This document shows, piece by piece, positions 17,948 to 25,913 of a stretch of 64,000 bases of DNA. How positions within the stretch are numbered: position 1 is the stretch's first letter; every line of letters begins with the position of its first letter. The DNA lies in assembly GCA_903833215.1 (NCBI GenBank), contig CAILEM010000067.1, forward strand, positions 62,001 to 126,000, written 5' to 3'. Position numbers and translations under genes: made by a program. This DNA comes from an uncultured Armatimonadota bacterium (GTDB lineage Bacteria > Armatimonadota > Fimbriimonadia > Fimbriimonadales > Fimbriimonadaceae). Under the pieces are notes generated by a model. The model was given only the letters and a program-made list of their open reading frames with translations, was not told the origin of the DNA and did no database searches.

Positions 17948-18565
17948 TCAAATAATGGCGCAGGCTTCTTCGAAGTCCAGTCTGGGAGCTCGAGGGAACA
18001 GACTTGCTGGGTCGCCATAACCAAGGTTGCATATGAAGTTGACCTTCCACTTGCCATCTGGGAAGAACTCTGCGTTTAGCTTTTCGGCATCAAAACCCGA
18101 CATCGGTCCACAGTCCAGTCCGAGAGAACGAGCAGCCAACATGAGATATGCCCCTTGGAGGGCACTGTTGCGAACCGCGGTCTCCTGAACGAGCGCGGGG
18201 TTATTCGCAAACCATGAGCGCGCATCAGCGTGGGGGAACAGCTTGGGAAGCTTCTCGTAAAACTCCAAATCGTAGGCAATAATCGCGACCGCACCGGCAG
18301 TCCGGCTCTTCTCAACATTCAGGGGAGGCAATGCTGGCAACAGACGAGCTTTGGCCTCATCCGAGGTGAGAAATAGGATGCGTGCGGGGCTACCATTCGC
18401 ACTTGTAGGGCCGTATTTGAACAACTCGTAAAGCTCGTGAATCAGCTCATCTGTAACTGGCTTTGGTTGCCAAGCATAGTAAGTTCGGGCTTCCCGAAAC
18501 AACAAATCCAAACCACTGTCATCCAACTTCTTAATATCTTCTTGCACACTACTCATCGCTGCCAT
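17948..18565 (-). CDS. nitroreductase family protein, RutE/malonic semialdehyde reductase-like
   Basis: About 205 residues with the RutE-type FMN reductase pattern: LDLLFREARTYYAWQPKPVTDELIHELYELFKYGPTSANGSP near the N-terminus, AVAIIAYDLEFYEKLPKLFPHADARSWF in the middle, and YLMLAARSLGLDCGPMSGFD then FICNLGYGDP toward the end. RutE reduces malonic semialdehyde to 3-hydroxypropanoate in pyrimidine degradation, but no other rut gene is nearby, so a general housekeeping flavin reductase role is as likely. The start is ATG 18565 or ATG 18556; neither has a strong ribosome-binding site. A longer frame to 18622 exists but its extra residues look non-family. Confidence 0.85.
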   Translation of the reverse strand: MAAMSSVQEDIKKLDDSGLDLLFREARTYYAWQPKPVTDELIHELYELFKYGPTSANGSPARILFLTSDEAKARLLPALPPLNVEKSRTAGAVAIIAYDLEFYEKLPKLFPHADARSWFANNPALVQETAVRNSALQGAYLMLAARSLGLDCGPMSGFDAEKLNAEFFPDGKWKVNFICNLGYGDPASLFPRAPRLDFEEACAII

Positions 18566-18670
18566 TCCACTGGGGTTTTTCACCCTCACGCTACTACGAG
18601 ATGAAGGGCATTTCCATCGCACGATCTTCCCTGCTTCTGCACGAATCAGCCGGGACGTTGTGCTGCCCAG

Positions 18671-18676
18671 TAAACT
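18671..18676 (+). promoter_or_regulatory. candidate -10 element giving leaderless trpD mRNA
   Basis: TAAACT within CAGTAAACT ends six bases before the trpD ATG. A TANNNT hexamer at this distance would place the transcription start at the initiator A, and no Shine-Dalgarno sequence is present. The same CAGTAAACT occurs in the same position before pdxT. No -35 is clear. Confidence 0.4.
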
Positions 18677-18682
18677 AGCGCG

Positions 18683-19699
18683 ATGAAGTTTGCAGAGCTA
18701 GTTCAGCCATTGATCGAGCGCAAGGACCTTAACACCGATCAGGCGACGGCATTAATGAACTATCTCATGGGCGGCGAAGCAACCGATGCTCAGATCGGTG
18801 CCGTACTGTTTGGACTTAGGATGAAGGGGTGCACCACTCAGGAGTTGGCCTCGTTCGCTCGCGTGCTGAGAAGCAAAGCTGCCGTCCTCGATCACACTCA
18901 CAGTGACCTAGTTGACACCTGCGGGACAGGGGGCGGGTCAGAATCATTCAATATCTCCACCGCGGCCGCCATCATTGCCTGCGCGGCAGGGGCAAGAATC
19001 GCAAAGCACGGGAATCGTGCCGTAACGAGCTCCTGTGGTAGTGCAGACGTGTTGGAACGACTGGGTGTAAAGATTGGCGGAGACCCCGAGCAGTTGAGTC
19101 ACACCCTCGAAACCGCTCATATCGTTTTCCTCTTCGCACAAGCCCACCATCCAGCGATGCGTCACGTTGGCAAGGCACGTAAGGATCTCGGCGTGCGAAC
19201 CGTCTTCAACCAACTTGGACCCCTGCTAAATCCAGCGGGAGCAAACCGTCAACTCATTGGCGTTTATGATCCTGGTCTTATGCGAAGCATGGGGGAAGCG
19301 CTTAAGTTGCTAGGGTGTGAACGCGCGCTCATCGTCCATGGAAAGGACGGCCTCGATGAGATTTCACCGGTGACCGACACAGAGTTTGTGAAAGTGTGGG
19401 ACGGAAAAGTCTCAGCGGGCATCCTGACCCTCGAAGATTTCGGCCTTGCGCCGATCGCACCCTCAGCGCTCAAGCCGGGCACAAATCTCGATGAAAGCGC
19501 GGCAATACTTCGCGAGGCGATCACCGATGTGAATTCACCCAGGGCACAAGCGGTTCTTCCAAGTGCCGCTGCTGCTATTTGGATTGCTGGCCTTGAATCG
19601 AGTTTGCGTGACGCCGTGACGCGCGCTAAAACCGCGATCGAAACTGGGGCAGCAGTGGCGAAACTAGATGAGTTGATCGTTGCAGGAGATCGAGCATGA
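18683..19699 (+). CDS. trpD: anthranilate phosphoribosyltransferase
   Basis: The 338-residue enzyme joins anthranilate and PRPP to give phosphoribosylanthranilate, step two of tryptophan synthesis. Motifs match the family: DTCGTGGGSESFNISTA (PRPP/pyrophosphate loop, near residue 79), KHGNRAVTSSCGSADVLERLG, HHPAMRHVGKARKDLGVRTVFNQLGPLLNP and VHGKDGLDEIS. Length is normal. The frame overlaps trpC by four bases (ATGA), indicating coupled translation. The window holds trpD, trpC and trpF only; trpE/G and trpB/A must be elsewhere, as trpB/A do not follow. Confidence 0.97.
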   Translation: MKFAELVQPLIERKDLNTDQATALMNYLMGGEATDAQIGAVLFGLRMKGCTTQELASFARVLRSKAAVLDHTHSDLVDTCGTGGGSESFNISTAAAIIACAAGARIAKHGNRAVTSSCGSADVLERLGVKIGGDPEQLSHTLETAHIVFLFAQAHHPAMRHVGKARKDLGVRTVFNQLGPLLNPAGANRQLIGVYDPGLMRSMGEALKLLGCERALIVHGKDGLDEISPVTDTEFVKVWDGKVSAGILTLEDFGLAPIAPSALKPGTNLDESAAILREAITDVNSPRAQAVLPSAAAAIWIAGLESSLRDAVTRAKTAIETGAAVAKLDELIVAGDRA

Positions 19700-20478
19700 G
19701 CGTCCTCCTCAAGATTTTTGAGCAGAAGCACAAAGAGGTTGAATCCGCCAAAGAAATCCTTAGCCTTGAGGATTTGAAGGCAATCGCAATGGATGCAGAG
19801 CCTCCAAGAGGCTTCCGCCGCGCACTGCTTGAGACCCCTGGCCTTGCACTTATCGCCGAAGTGAAGAAAGCGAGCCCATCGAAAGGCCTTATCCGTGATG
19901 ATTTTGACCCGGTTGATGTCGCCACAACGTACGAGCGAGCCGGTGCCAACGCCCTCAGTGTGCTCACCGACGAGAAGTACTTTCAGGGGAGCCCAGAAAA
20001 CTTGAGGCTTGCGAAGAAGCACACGGGACTACCCTGCCTACGCAAGGACTTCATCGATGACCCTTACCAGGTCTACCAGGCAAGGGCTTGGGGAGCAGAC
20101 GCTGTACTGTTAATTGCTGCCGCACTTTCGAAGTCTGAAATAAGCGATTTGAGAGGATTGATAGAACTGTTGGGAATGGACGCTCTCGTCGAAGTCCACA
20201 ACGAACTGGAATGCGAGATCGCGGTCGACCTAAAGTGCCCGTTGATCGGAGTGAACAACCGAGACCTAGCTGACTTTGCTACGTCCCTTTCCGTAAGCGA
20301 GAGCCTTCTTCCTGCTGTCACCGCTTCTGGAGCCTTGGGAGTCAGCGAAAGTGCGATTGAGACATTTGCGGACTGCACTCGGGTCGAGCGAGCAGGTGCG
20401 AAAGCTGTGTTGATTGGAACGACCTTTTGTGCGGCACCCGATATTGCCGTGAAGGTGCGTGAGGTGATGAACTGGTAA
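19696..20478 (+). CDS. trpC: indole-3-glycerol phosphate synthase
   Basis: The 260-residue TIM-barrel enzyme converts carboxyphenylamino-deoxyribulose phosphate to indole-3-glycerol phosphate. Seen: LIAEVKKASPSKGLIRDDFDP (catalytic Lys region, about residues 52-72), ALSVLTDEKYFQGSPENL, PCLRKDFIDDPYQVYQARAWGADAVLLI, LVEVHNELE, GVNNRDLADF and AKAVLIGTTFC. The order of motifs and length are standard. It starts in a four-base ATGA overlap with trpD, and its last codons contain the GAGGTGA used as ribosome-binding site by trpF. Confidence 0.97.
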   Translation: MSVLLKIFEQKHKEVESAKEILSLEDLKAIAMDAEPPRGFRRALLETPGLALIAEVKKASPSKGLIRDDFDPVDVATTYERAGANALSVLTDEKYFQGSPENLRLAKKHTGLPCLRKDFIDDPYQVYQARAWGADAVLLIAAALSKSEISDLRGLIELLGMDALVEVHNELECEIAVDLKCPLIGVNNRDLADFATSLSVSESLLPAVTASGALGVSESAIETFADCTRVERAGAKAVLIGTTFCAAPDIAVKVREVMNW

Positions 20479-21071
20479 CTCGCATTAAGATCTGTGGCCT
20501 TACGCGACCACAAGACGCCGAATTGGCAATTGAGCTCGGCGCTGACGCGTTAGGGTTTGTCCACGAGCGCTCTAGTAAGCGCTTTATCGGCGATGGCGAA
20601 CTGAAGTGGATCGCCGTCCTACCTCCTATACCCTTGAAGATCGCCGTATTTGGGATTGTCGATCGTCCAGTCCTGCGCGGACTGTTTGACGTTATTCAGG
20701 GTGTGGAATGGAGGGATTACCAAGAGGCGTCCTCGAAGCGGATTCATGTAATTCGTCCGCGAGAGGGTCAACGCCCCGAAGATGTGATGAACGGTATTGT
20801 TCCCGCTTCGGCCGTCCTCATCGATGCCTACTCAAGCGACGCCTTCGGGGGGACCGGAAAACGAGTTGACCTGAGCTTCGCGGCAGAAGTCGTGCAAAAG
20901 TCGAACGTGCCAATTATCCTTGCCGGCGGTTTGAATCCCGACAATGTAGCCGATGTCATTCGAATCGCAAAACCGTTTGCGGTCGATGTGAGTAGTGGTA
21001 TCGAGTCAAAACCTGGCATCAAAGACCCGATCATGTTGCGAGATTTCATCCAAGCAGCCCGAGGCGCTTAG
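20472..21071 (+). CDS. trpF: phosphoribosylanthranilate isomerase, apparent CTG start
   Basis: The TIM-barrel enzyme performs the Amadori rearrangement between TrpD and TrpC. The conserved start TRIKICGLTRPQDAE, including the catalytic Cys of KICG, lies upstream of the first ordinary start codon in this frame (TTG at 20523), which would delete it. The only plausible initiator after the in-frame TGA at 20460 is CTG at 20472, five bases after GAGGTG, giving 199 residues, the usual length. Other motifs: LGFVHERSSKRF, LIDAYS (catalytic Asp), FGGTGKRVDLSF, ILAGGLNPDNV and VDVSSGIES. It overlaps the trpC stop by seven bases. ATT at 20484 is a less likely start. Confidence 0.92.
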   Translation: MVTRIKICGLTRPQDAELAIELGADALGFVHERSSKRFIGDGELKWIAVLPPIPLKIAVFGIVDRPVLRGLFDVIQGVEWRDYQEASSKRIHVIRPREGQRPEDVMNGIVPASAVLIDAYSSDAFGGTGKRVDLSFAAEVVQKSNVPIILAGGLNPDNVADVIRIAKPFAVDVSSGIESKPGIKDPIMLRDFIQAARGA

Positions 21072-21126
21072 TTCAAAACAGAGTTTTTGCAACCCTTGAC
21101 CTCATCCGGTGGTAGGATCGTGCCGT

Positions 21127-22629
21127 ATGAACGCACCACAAGAGATCGAGGTTCTGATTCGAGCGAAGTACCCGATCCTGTACATTGTCTCGTGGGAAGA
21201 GCGGCGTGTTGAAGACGCCGTCCAGAAAGTTTGCACAGGGCTCAACCGAACTCTGCACACTTGGTCGATTACTCAAGGCATGAAGCCGACAGTAAGTGGA
21301 CCAGGTGGCCCAATGAAGTCAACCTCGTTGCCTGGGGAACTTGAGGCATTGGCGACCGTTCATGGTGCGCCTGAATACACGGTGTTTCTTCTCAAAGATT
21401 TCCATCCTTATATGAAGGATTACCGTGTCGTGCGGTTACTGCGAGATCTTGCAACCCGGTTGCGTGGCCGCGCTGAGACACTGATTTTGATGGGTCCCTC
21501 ACTCAACCTACCAACGGACCTTGAGAAGGACATCACGGTGGTAGAGTTCGGACTTCCAGAAGTTTCCGATATCGAATTAACTCTTGACCGCATCACGGAT
21601 GCAGTCAAAGACAATGCGAACATAGACACCAAGCTTGAGCCCAAGCAACGCGAGGCCCTCGTCAAGAGTGCCCAAGGCCTTACTCAAGACGAGATCGAAT
21701 CTGTATTTGCACGATCACTCGTGGAACGGCGCAAATTTGATCTGGACATTGTTCTCGAAGAAAAGAAGCAAATCATCCGGAAATCTGGCCTCTTGGAATA
21801 CTACGCGCCTGATGCCCAAATCAAGGATGTTGGCGGCCTTGAGGTGTTGAAGGAGTGGCTCGACAAGCGTGCGGAGAGCTTCACCGATAAAGCCAAAGAA
21901 TTTGGCATTCCGTCACCCAAGGGAATTCTGCTGTTAGGTGTTCAGGGCTGCGGTAAATCGCTTGTCGCCAAGGCCGTTGCCTCCCAGTGGAATCTCCCCT
22001 TGCTTAAGCTCGACGTCGGACGGATTTTTGGCTCGTTGGTGGGTCAGAGCGAAGAAAATATCCGAAGCGCCATTAAGGTCAGCGAATCCGTTGCTCCATG
22101 CATTCTTTGGGCAGATGAGCTTGAAAAGGGGTTTGCTGGTGTTAGCGGCGGAGGTGTCAGTGATAGTGGGACCACCGCTCGTGTGTTCTCTACATTCCTA
22201 ACATGGATGCAAGAGAAGACTGCCCCGGTCTTTCTGATGGCCACGGCGAATGACGTGTCTTCGCTGCCACCAGAAATGCTTCGAAAGGGTCGCTTTGACG
22301 AGATCTTCTTTGTCGACCTGCCAGATGCTGAGGAGCGCGAGCAGATCTTCTCAATCCATATCCTGAAAAGAAAACGTGACGTTGAGAAGTTCAATCTCAA
22401 AGCCCTCGCCAAGGCCTCTGATGGATTCAGCGGCGCAGAAATAGAGCAGGCAATTGTCAGCGCACTCTACGTCGCCTTCGACGCGAAACGGGAACTGCTC
22501 CAGAAGGATGTGATTGGAGAACTTAAGGCGACGGTGCCCCTGAGCGTGATGATGAGAGAGGATATTCAACAACTTCGAGACTGGGCGATCCTACGGACTC
22601 GTCCAGCCTCTAAGAAGAATCCTGCTTAG
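21127..22629 (+). CDS. Ycf46-like AAA+ ATPase
   Basis: About 500 residues. The N-terminal half (EIEVLIRAKYPILYIVSWEERRVEDAV...) is the non-catalytic region typical of the cyanobacterial/plastid Ycf46 group; the C-terminal half is a classical AAA module: LLGVQGCGKS (Walker A, about residue 272), CILWADELEK (Walker B), MATANDVSSLPPEMLRKGRFDE (sensor 1 and arginine-finger region) and GFSGAEIEQAI (sensor 2). Walker B has WADE in place of the usual hhhhDE but keeps the Asp-Glu pair. The cellular role of Ycf46 proteins is poorly defined; a chaperone-like or regulatory function is possible. ATG 21127 is preferred to GTG 21109. It follows trpF by 55 bases on the same strand. Confidence 0.88.
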   Translation: MNAPQEIEVLIRAKYPILYIVSWEERRVEDAVQKVCTGLNRTLHTWSITQGMKPTVSGPGGPMKSTSLPGELEALATVHGAPEYTVFLLKDFHPYMKDYRVVRLLRDLATRLRGRAETLILMGPSLNLPTDLEKDITVVEFGLPEVSDIELTLDRITDAVKDNANIDTKLEPKQREALVKSAQGLTQDEIESVFARSLVERRKFDLDIVLEEKKQIIRKSGLLEYYAPDAQIKDVGGLEVLKEWLDKRAESFTDKAKEFGIPSPKGILLLGVQGCGKSLVAKAVASQWNLPLLKLDVGRIFGSLVGQSEENIRSAIKVSESVAPCILWADELEKGFAGVSGGGVSDSGTTARVFSTFLTWMQEKTAPVFLMATANDVSSLPPEMLRKGRFDEIFFVDLPDAEEREQIFSIHILKRKRDVEKFNLKALAKASDGFSGAEIEQAIVSALYVAFDAKRELLQKDVIGELKATVPLSVMMREDIQQLRDWAILRTRPASKKNPA

Positions 22630-22805
22630 GCGATCGGTGCGCTTAGCACTCGCTTGGCGGCATAAACACCGGCGATGGCGATGATCATTGCCACCGGAAT
22701 CATGTTTGCCATGAGCGAAATGAAAGTGCCAACGACAACCGTGCCCGTAATGAGGGCGAACGTGTCTTGACGCTCGTCCATTACTTTTCTTTGTCTTGCG
22801 GCCAT
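22626..22805 (-). CDS. 59-residue small membrane protein
   Basis: A short open frame on the minus strand encodes MAARQRKVMDERQDTFALI followed by two hydrophobic stretches (TVVVGTFISLMANMIPVAMIIAIAGVYAA in all) and the tail KRVLSAPIA. The basic N-terminus, hydrophobic hairpin and basic C-terminal KR fit a two-pass inner-membrane protein with both ends in the cytoplasm. Its stop codon overlaps the last four bases of the convergent AAA+ gene. The upstream sequence has GGAAGATGG but no strong Shine-Dalgarno. I recognise no family; the call rests on amino-acid pattern and lack of any other gene here. Confidence 0.55.
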   Translation of the reverse strand: MAARQRKVMDERQDTFALITGTVVVGTFISLMANMIPVAMIIAIAGVYAAKRVLSAPIA

Positions 22806-22908
22806 ATATCCATCTTCCCGTGTGCGGAGTTACCCAACAAGTCGCGCCTTTGCGCTACAGGTTCTCGGTGATTGGAGAAGTGGTACAAAGCGCACCCCAA
22901 AAGCGAGG

Positions 22909-22943
22909 AGCCCGCCCTAACTGGGGTGTGTTAGGAACGGGCT
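22909..22943 (-). terminator. imperfect hairpin downstream of the secreted protein gene
   Basis: AGCCCG-CC-CTAAC and GTTAG-GAA-CGGGCT pair around an eight-base loop, with an internal mismatch bulge. It lies about 105 bases beyond the stop of the minus-strand gene ending at 23048 and is followed on that strand by CCTCGCTTTTGGG, a short T run. A role as its terminator is plausible. Apart from this hairpin I see nothing in the 242-base gap 22806-23047. Confidence 0.4.
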
Positions 22944-23047
22944 GGAGGGTTTTGAGGATTGGACTTGCGTCAACTAGTTCAACGTCCAAATCGCCAAAAA
23001 GGTTCCATTATTTGTGAGCACTATTTGGGCGATTCGGTATGAATTTT

Positions 23048-23740
23048 CTATTGAACGAGAGTGACAGTCACATCCCCAGAGATTGGGCCGACGCCAGCAA
23101 TCGGAACATTTGTCCATTTGGCAGTGAGCTTCACCATGGCATTGTCCGACTTGCGAAGCCAGATGAACCCTTCGCTGGAAGCACCACCAGTTGCAGTCTC
23201 TTTGTTGACGTACTTGATCTTGTAAGCCTCAATCGCGCCGACCTTGTCTTCGCCAACAAACGTGTAGTCAGCTTTAGCGGCGACCGCACCTGTAGTTTTG
23301 TTCTCTTTAACGTCGTAGGACCATGAATCACCAGCGTTCAGGGCTTTGTCTGTGAAGACAAAAAGACTCAGGTTGGCGTTACGATAAGCACTCTCGTCAA
23401 CCCGCTCTCCCTCGATCTTGATTAACTCGCCTTTTGCCGATAGGGTCGTGGTGGATCCAGCCGGACCGGCACCATCTGGGGCGTCGTTACCGTTGAGCTT
23501 CATCTCGGAAAGGTCTTCCTTCGTCGAATAGTCTCCGTTGGCTTCGACCTTGACAACTTTATGGGTTGTGGTCGCAGAGAACTCGATCTCCATGCCGTTG
23601 AAGTCCAACTTTGCGGTTTGGTGATATTTGAGAACGTCACCAACCTTTGGCGACAATTTGAGAGTTACTCCGTCGACACCTGCAAATGCGACCGAAGCTA
23701 GAACTGCTGCAGCAAGACCGATAGCTAATCTGAATTTCAT
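23048..23740 (-). CDS. hypothetical secreted protein (DUF6263-like beta-rich)
   Basis: About 230 residues with a clean signal peptide (MKFRLAIGLAAAVLASVAFA) and a soluble beta-rich body: LKLSPKVGDVLKYHQTAKLDFNG, EIEFSATTTHKVVKVEANGDYS, STTTLSAKGELIKIEGERV and SWSYDVKENKT. The pattern of paired strands with a 'kvGdvlkY..t' opening resembles periplasmic proteins that measure or carry hydrophobic ligands, but this is only resemblance. The ATG at 23740 begins the signal peptide; an upstream in-frame extension to 23791 looks untranslated. Transcribed alone, with a possible terminator at 22909-22943. Confidence 0.65.
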   Translation of the reverse strand: MKFRLAIGLAAAVLASVAFAGVDGVTLKLSPKVGDVLKYHQTAKLDFNGMEIEFSATTTHKVVKVEANGDYSTKEDLSEMKLNGNDAPDGAGPAGSTTTLSAKGELIKIEGERVDESAYRNANLSLFVFTDKALNAGDSWSYDVKENKTTGAVAAKADYTFVGEDKVGAIEAYKIKYVNKETATGGASSEGFIWLRKSDNAMVKLTAKWTNVPIAGVGPISGDVTVTLVQ

Positions 23741-23791
23741 TTTGTTTCTCTCACGAGGTGCTTTGAATTTGGTCGAACATCCTCTGGGCAA

Positions 23792-24163
23792 CCCGTTGCC
23801 TTGAATAGATTACGGTATTAGTCGGCCTTTCGTTGACCGAATCCGCAAAAGTTAATACGCCGCCAATTTTGGAAGACATTTGGAACGTTGAAGAGACCGG
23901 AAGATTTGCCCGGTCCTTTCTAGCGAGCTCGAATAGCAGTATCCCCTTGAACCTATTTTAGCGAGAGCATCGACTGGACAACCAAGAAGTCCTCGAAGTT
24001 GGCCCTGTTCCTCAAGAACCATTCGGCAAATCACGGTTGCACACAGATCCATACAATGTCTAGTTGAATCTAGTGTCGCGTTGTAAGTGTAGTGTCTGAT
24101 AAATCGATCAGCATCGACGAACCTGTTCAAAACGTTAAATCTTCCCTGATCGTTGCCGCCGTC
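23792..24163. other. gene-poor stretch
   Basis: No convincing gene. A minus-strand open frame (23852-24130) has a Cys/Arg-rich composition without family pattern. A 6-bp stem, GACCGG (23895-23900) with CCGGTC (23910-23915), is followed on the plus strand by CTTTCT but no plus-strand gene precedes it. The rest is probably the 3' flank of the CHAP gene and the promoter region of the secreted protein gene. Confidence 0.4.
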
Positions 24164-24691
24164 TCAATTTGATGAGCGGCTGAGGAAGCCAGATATCTTT
24201 AGTGAATAGCCTTTGTTCTCGAAGGAGATAGACGAGCCCGAGCGTGTGACGCTAGCTGTACGAATGGTAAAGCCGTCCAGTACTCCAAAGGCGTCTCCGA
24301 CCGACATGTTGGCGTGGGAAACCGTCCAGTGGTCGCTGTCGATTACCTCTTCGACGTATGCGACGTGACCGTAAGGATTGCCAGGCCAGGCATCAACAAC
24401 CATGATCTCCCCCGGAGCCGGACTTGCAACGAGACTGGCATTGACGACGCGGAGGGGCCGGTCCTTGGCATTGCGGCCATAGGATTGGTCAAAGCGGAGT
24501 CGCCAGCCCGATTGTTTCGCTCGATCAAAGGCATACCAAGTACATTGGCCCTTGTTGAAGCTGTTCTTCGCGTGATGACCCACGAACATATTCCGATAGT
24601 GGGATTTCCGCAGCCACTTTTTGTAGGTGATCCCGGCAAACAGCAAGGAGCAACACACGAAACCAGCTACGACCGCATTCCTCAAACGCAT
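24164..24691 (-). CDS. CHAP-domain peptidoglycan amidase/endopeptidase, membrane-anchored
   Basis: The 175-residue protein has an N-terminal signal anchor (AVVAGFVCCSLLFAGITY, residues 6-23) and a CHAP domain (about 45-160). The nucleophile Cys lies in GQCTWYAFDRA near residue 50 and the catalytic His in YGHVAYVEEV near 107, with PAPGEIMVVDAWP between them, the standard order. CHAP enzymes cut peptide or amide bonds in peptidoglycan, so a role in wall remodelling outside the inner membrane is likely. It stands alone, next to a 400-base gene-poor region upstream. Confidence 0.88.
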   Translation of the reverse strand: MRLRNAVVAGFVCCSLLFAGITYKKWLRKSHYRNMFVGHHAKNSFNKGQCTWYAFDRAKQSGWRLRFDQSYGRNAKDRPLRVVNASLVASPAPGEIMVVDAWPGNPYGHVAYVEEVIDSDHWTVSHANMSVGDAFGVLDGFTIRTASVTRSGSSISFENKGYSLKISGFLSRSSN

Positions 24692-25109
24692 GATGTTGAC
24701 TTGGCGAGATCTAGGAAATGAATGCGAGATTCTTTGCTCGCGTTAGGAGCCATCGGGGGAACGACTATCAGTTTGCAGATGCGTGGACGCAGGGCTGAGG
24801 ACACACTTGTGTTGGTTTTCTTGGGTATGTCTCATTGGAGCACATCAAACAACGTCACGTCTAATCTTTACGCGTAAACAGCCCATAATTGCTGCCGTCG
24901 CCTACTGCGAGACATCTGGTCGTTACGAGACATCCGCCCAAAGGTGTTCATTCGGGCTTGAGAAATTATGGGATTGCTGCTTTTCCTCGCTCAGTGTAGG
25001 TTGGTTCTCTTCCCAGCAGACATAAGCTGAAGCTGGCGCCGCACCGTCAACTCACTACGTCAAAGTGGGACCTCAAGGGTGATCGCACAATAATGTAAAT
25101 CCCGTGGGC
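24692..25109. other. gene-poor stretch with small dyads
   Basis: No supportable gene. It contains the perfect palindrome TTTACGCGTAAA at 24867-24878, an inverted pair CCCATAATT (24882-24890) / AATTATGGG (24964-24972), and a direct pair CGAGACATC at 24908-24916 and 24926-24934. These lie upstream of the minus-strand CHAP gene and could be regulatory, or be relics of a degraded gene. A plus-strand frame at 24783-25025 has no family pattern. Confidence 0.35.
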
Positions 25110-25706
25110 TCAACCTTGCCGTGGAACAATTCGGGTCACCGCCCTAACATCTTCGAGACGTATGTCCCACATGACACCTTGAATCATTTGTGTTTGATCT
25201 GAACAAAAGAAATGATTCTGGGCGGATTTCAGGTCAAAAATCTGAGCCCAGCTCTCCAGAATAAGTGAGTGCAACGCGCACCCAGGCACAGGCCGCTCCT
25301 CTGGGTTCATGCCGACCGCCGCGCATCGGGCCTCGAACTCCTCCGCGTCGTCACCGGATCGAGGAAGCTACCAATAGTTGATGACGCAATTCCACAGTTC
25401 GAAGTCGGAAAGGAGGACTCTGGACTCACTGACTTCGAGCTGAATCCGAACGCTATGCCTCAACCGGCGATAGCACCGCGCGCGCAGGTCGGGCATTCGC
25501 TTATGTTCACCAAACCACTGAAACCAGGCCCAAACAGGAATTTGGTCTTCTAGCTCGCGGGGTCCCGCTCGCTCACGGAGTTTGTCAGCCATCCAGGCAT
25601 TGGCTACGGGCCACGGATCATCGATGAACGGCTGTCGAGCACGCCAGACCCCTTCGGACTGTAACGTCTCCCAGACATTGATTGGCTGAATCGTCCATAG
25701 AGTCAC
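25110..25706 (-). pseudogene. DUF3841 protein interrupted by one in-frame TAG
   Basis: One reading frame spans the whole DUF3841 family length (198 codons from GTG 25706) but contains a single TAG at 25368-25370. Before it: TLWTIQPINVWETLQ, IPVWAWFQWFGEHKRMPDLR and RVLLSDFELWNCVINYW. After it: LPRSGDDAEEFEA and LESWAQIFDLKSA, then IQGVMWDIRLEDVRAV. Family members usually read NYWYLP here, so the stop replaces a Tyr codon by one base change. No frameshift or other stop is present. DUF3841 is a small soluble family of unknown function. It may be a recent pseudogene, a readthrough gene or a sequencing error. A TTG at 25745 is another possible start. Confidence 0.8.
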
Positions 25707-25879
25707 AACGATGTAAAGTCTATCAACCTCTCGTTTGCCTGCCAAGCTGGGATGCGGATGACAACATTTGCATTGCCATCCAACGGCGCACCACCTTACA
25801 AATACAAATTCCTCAAAATTTCCAGGAGAGAATAGTCGCTTGACGTTCTAAGCACACCGTTGACCTGGAAATAACACAC

Positions 25880-25895
25880 GCTCAGCGAACTGAGC
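25880..25895. other. small CGAA tetraloop hairpin
   Basis: GCTCAG-CGAA-CTGAGC forms a perfect 6-bp stem with a stable tetraloop, 19 bases from the larger dyad at 25914-25964 in the gap downstream of thrS. It may be part of the same structured 3' region. No T tract follows on either strand. Confidence 0.3.
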
Positions 25896-25913
25896 AGACC
25901 AGGTTGATCCGAT

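Noticed and set aside
23852-24130. 92-codon minus-strand open frame
   Set aside because: Seven Cys and many Arg with no recognisable fold, no Shine-Dalgarno and no neighbour coupling. It cannot be excluded but is not supported.
24783-25025. 80-codon plus-strand open frame
   Set aside because: Trp/Cys-rich composition, no ribosome-binding site, and it lies in a region with repeats and no other coding signs.
25110-25745. Two separate small genes in place of one DUF3841 gene
   Set aside because: Both parts are in the same frame, together match one family length, and the second part starts in mid-domain without a ribosome-binding site.
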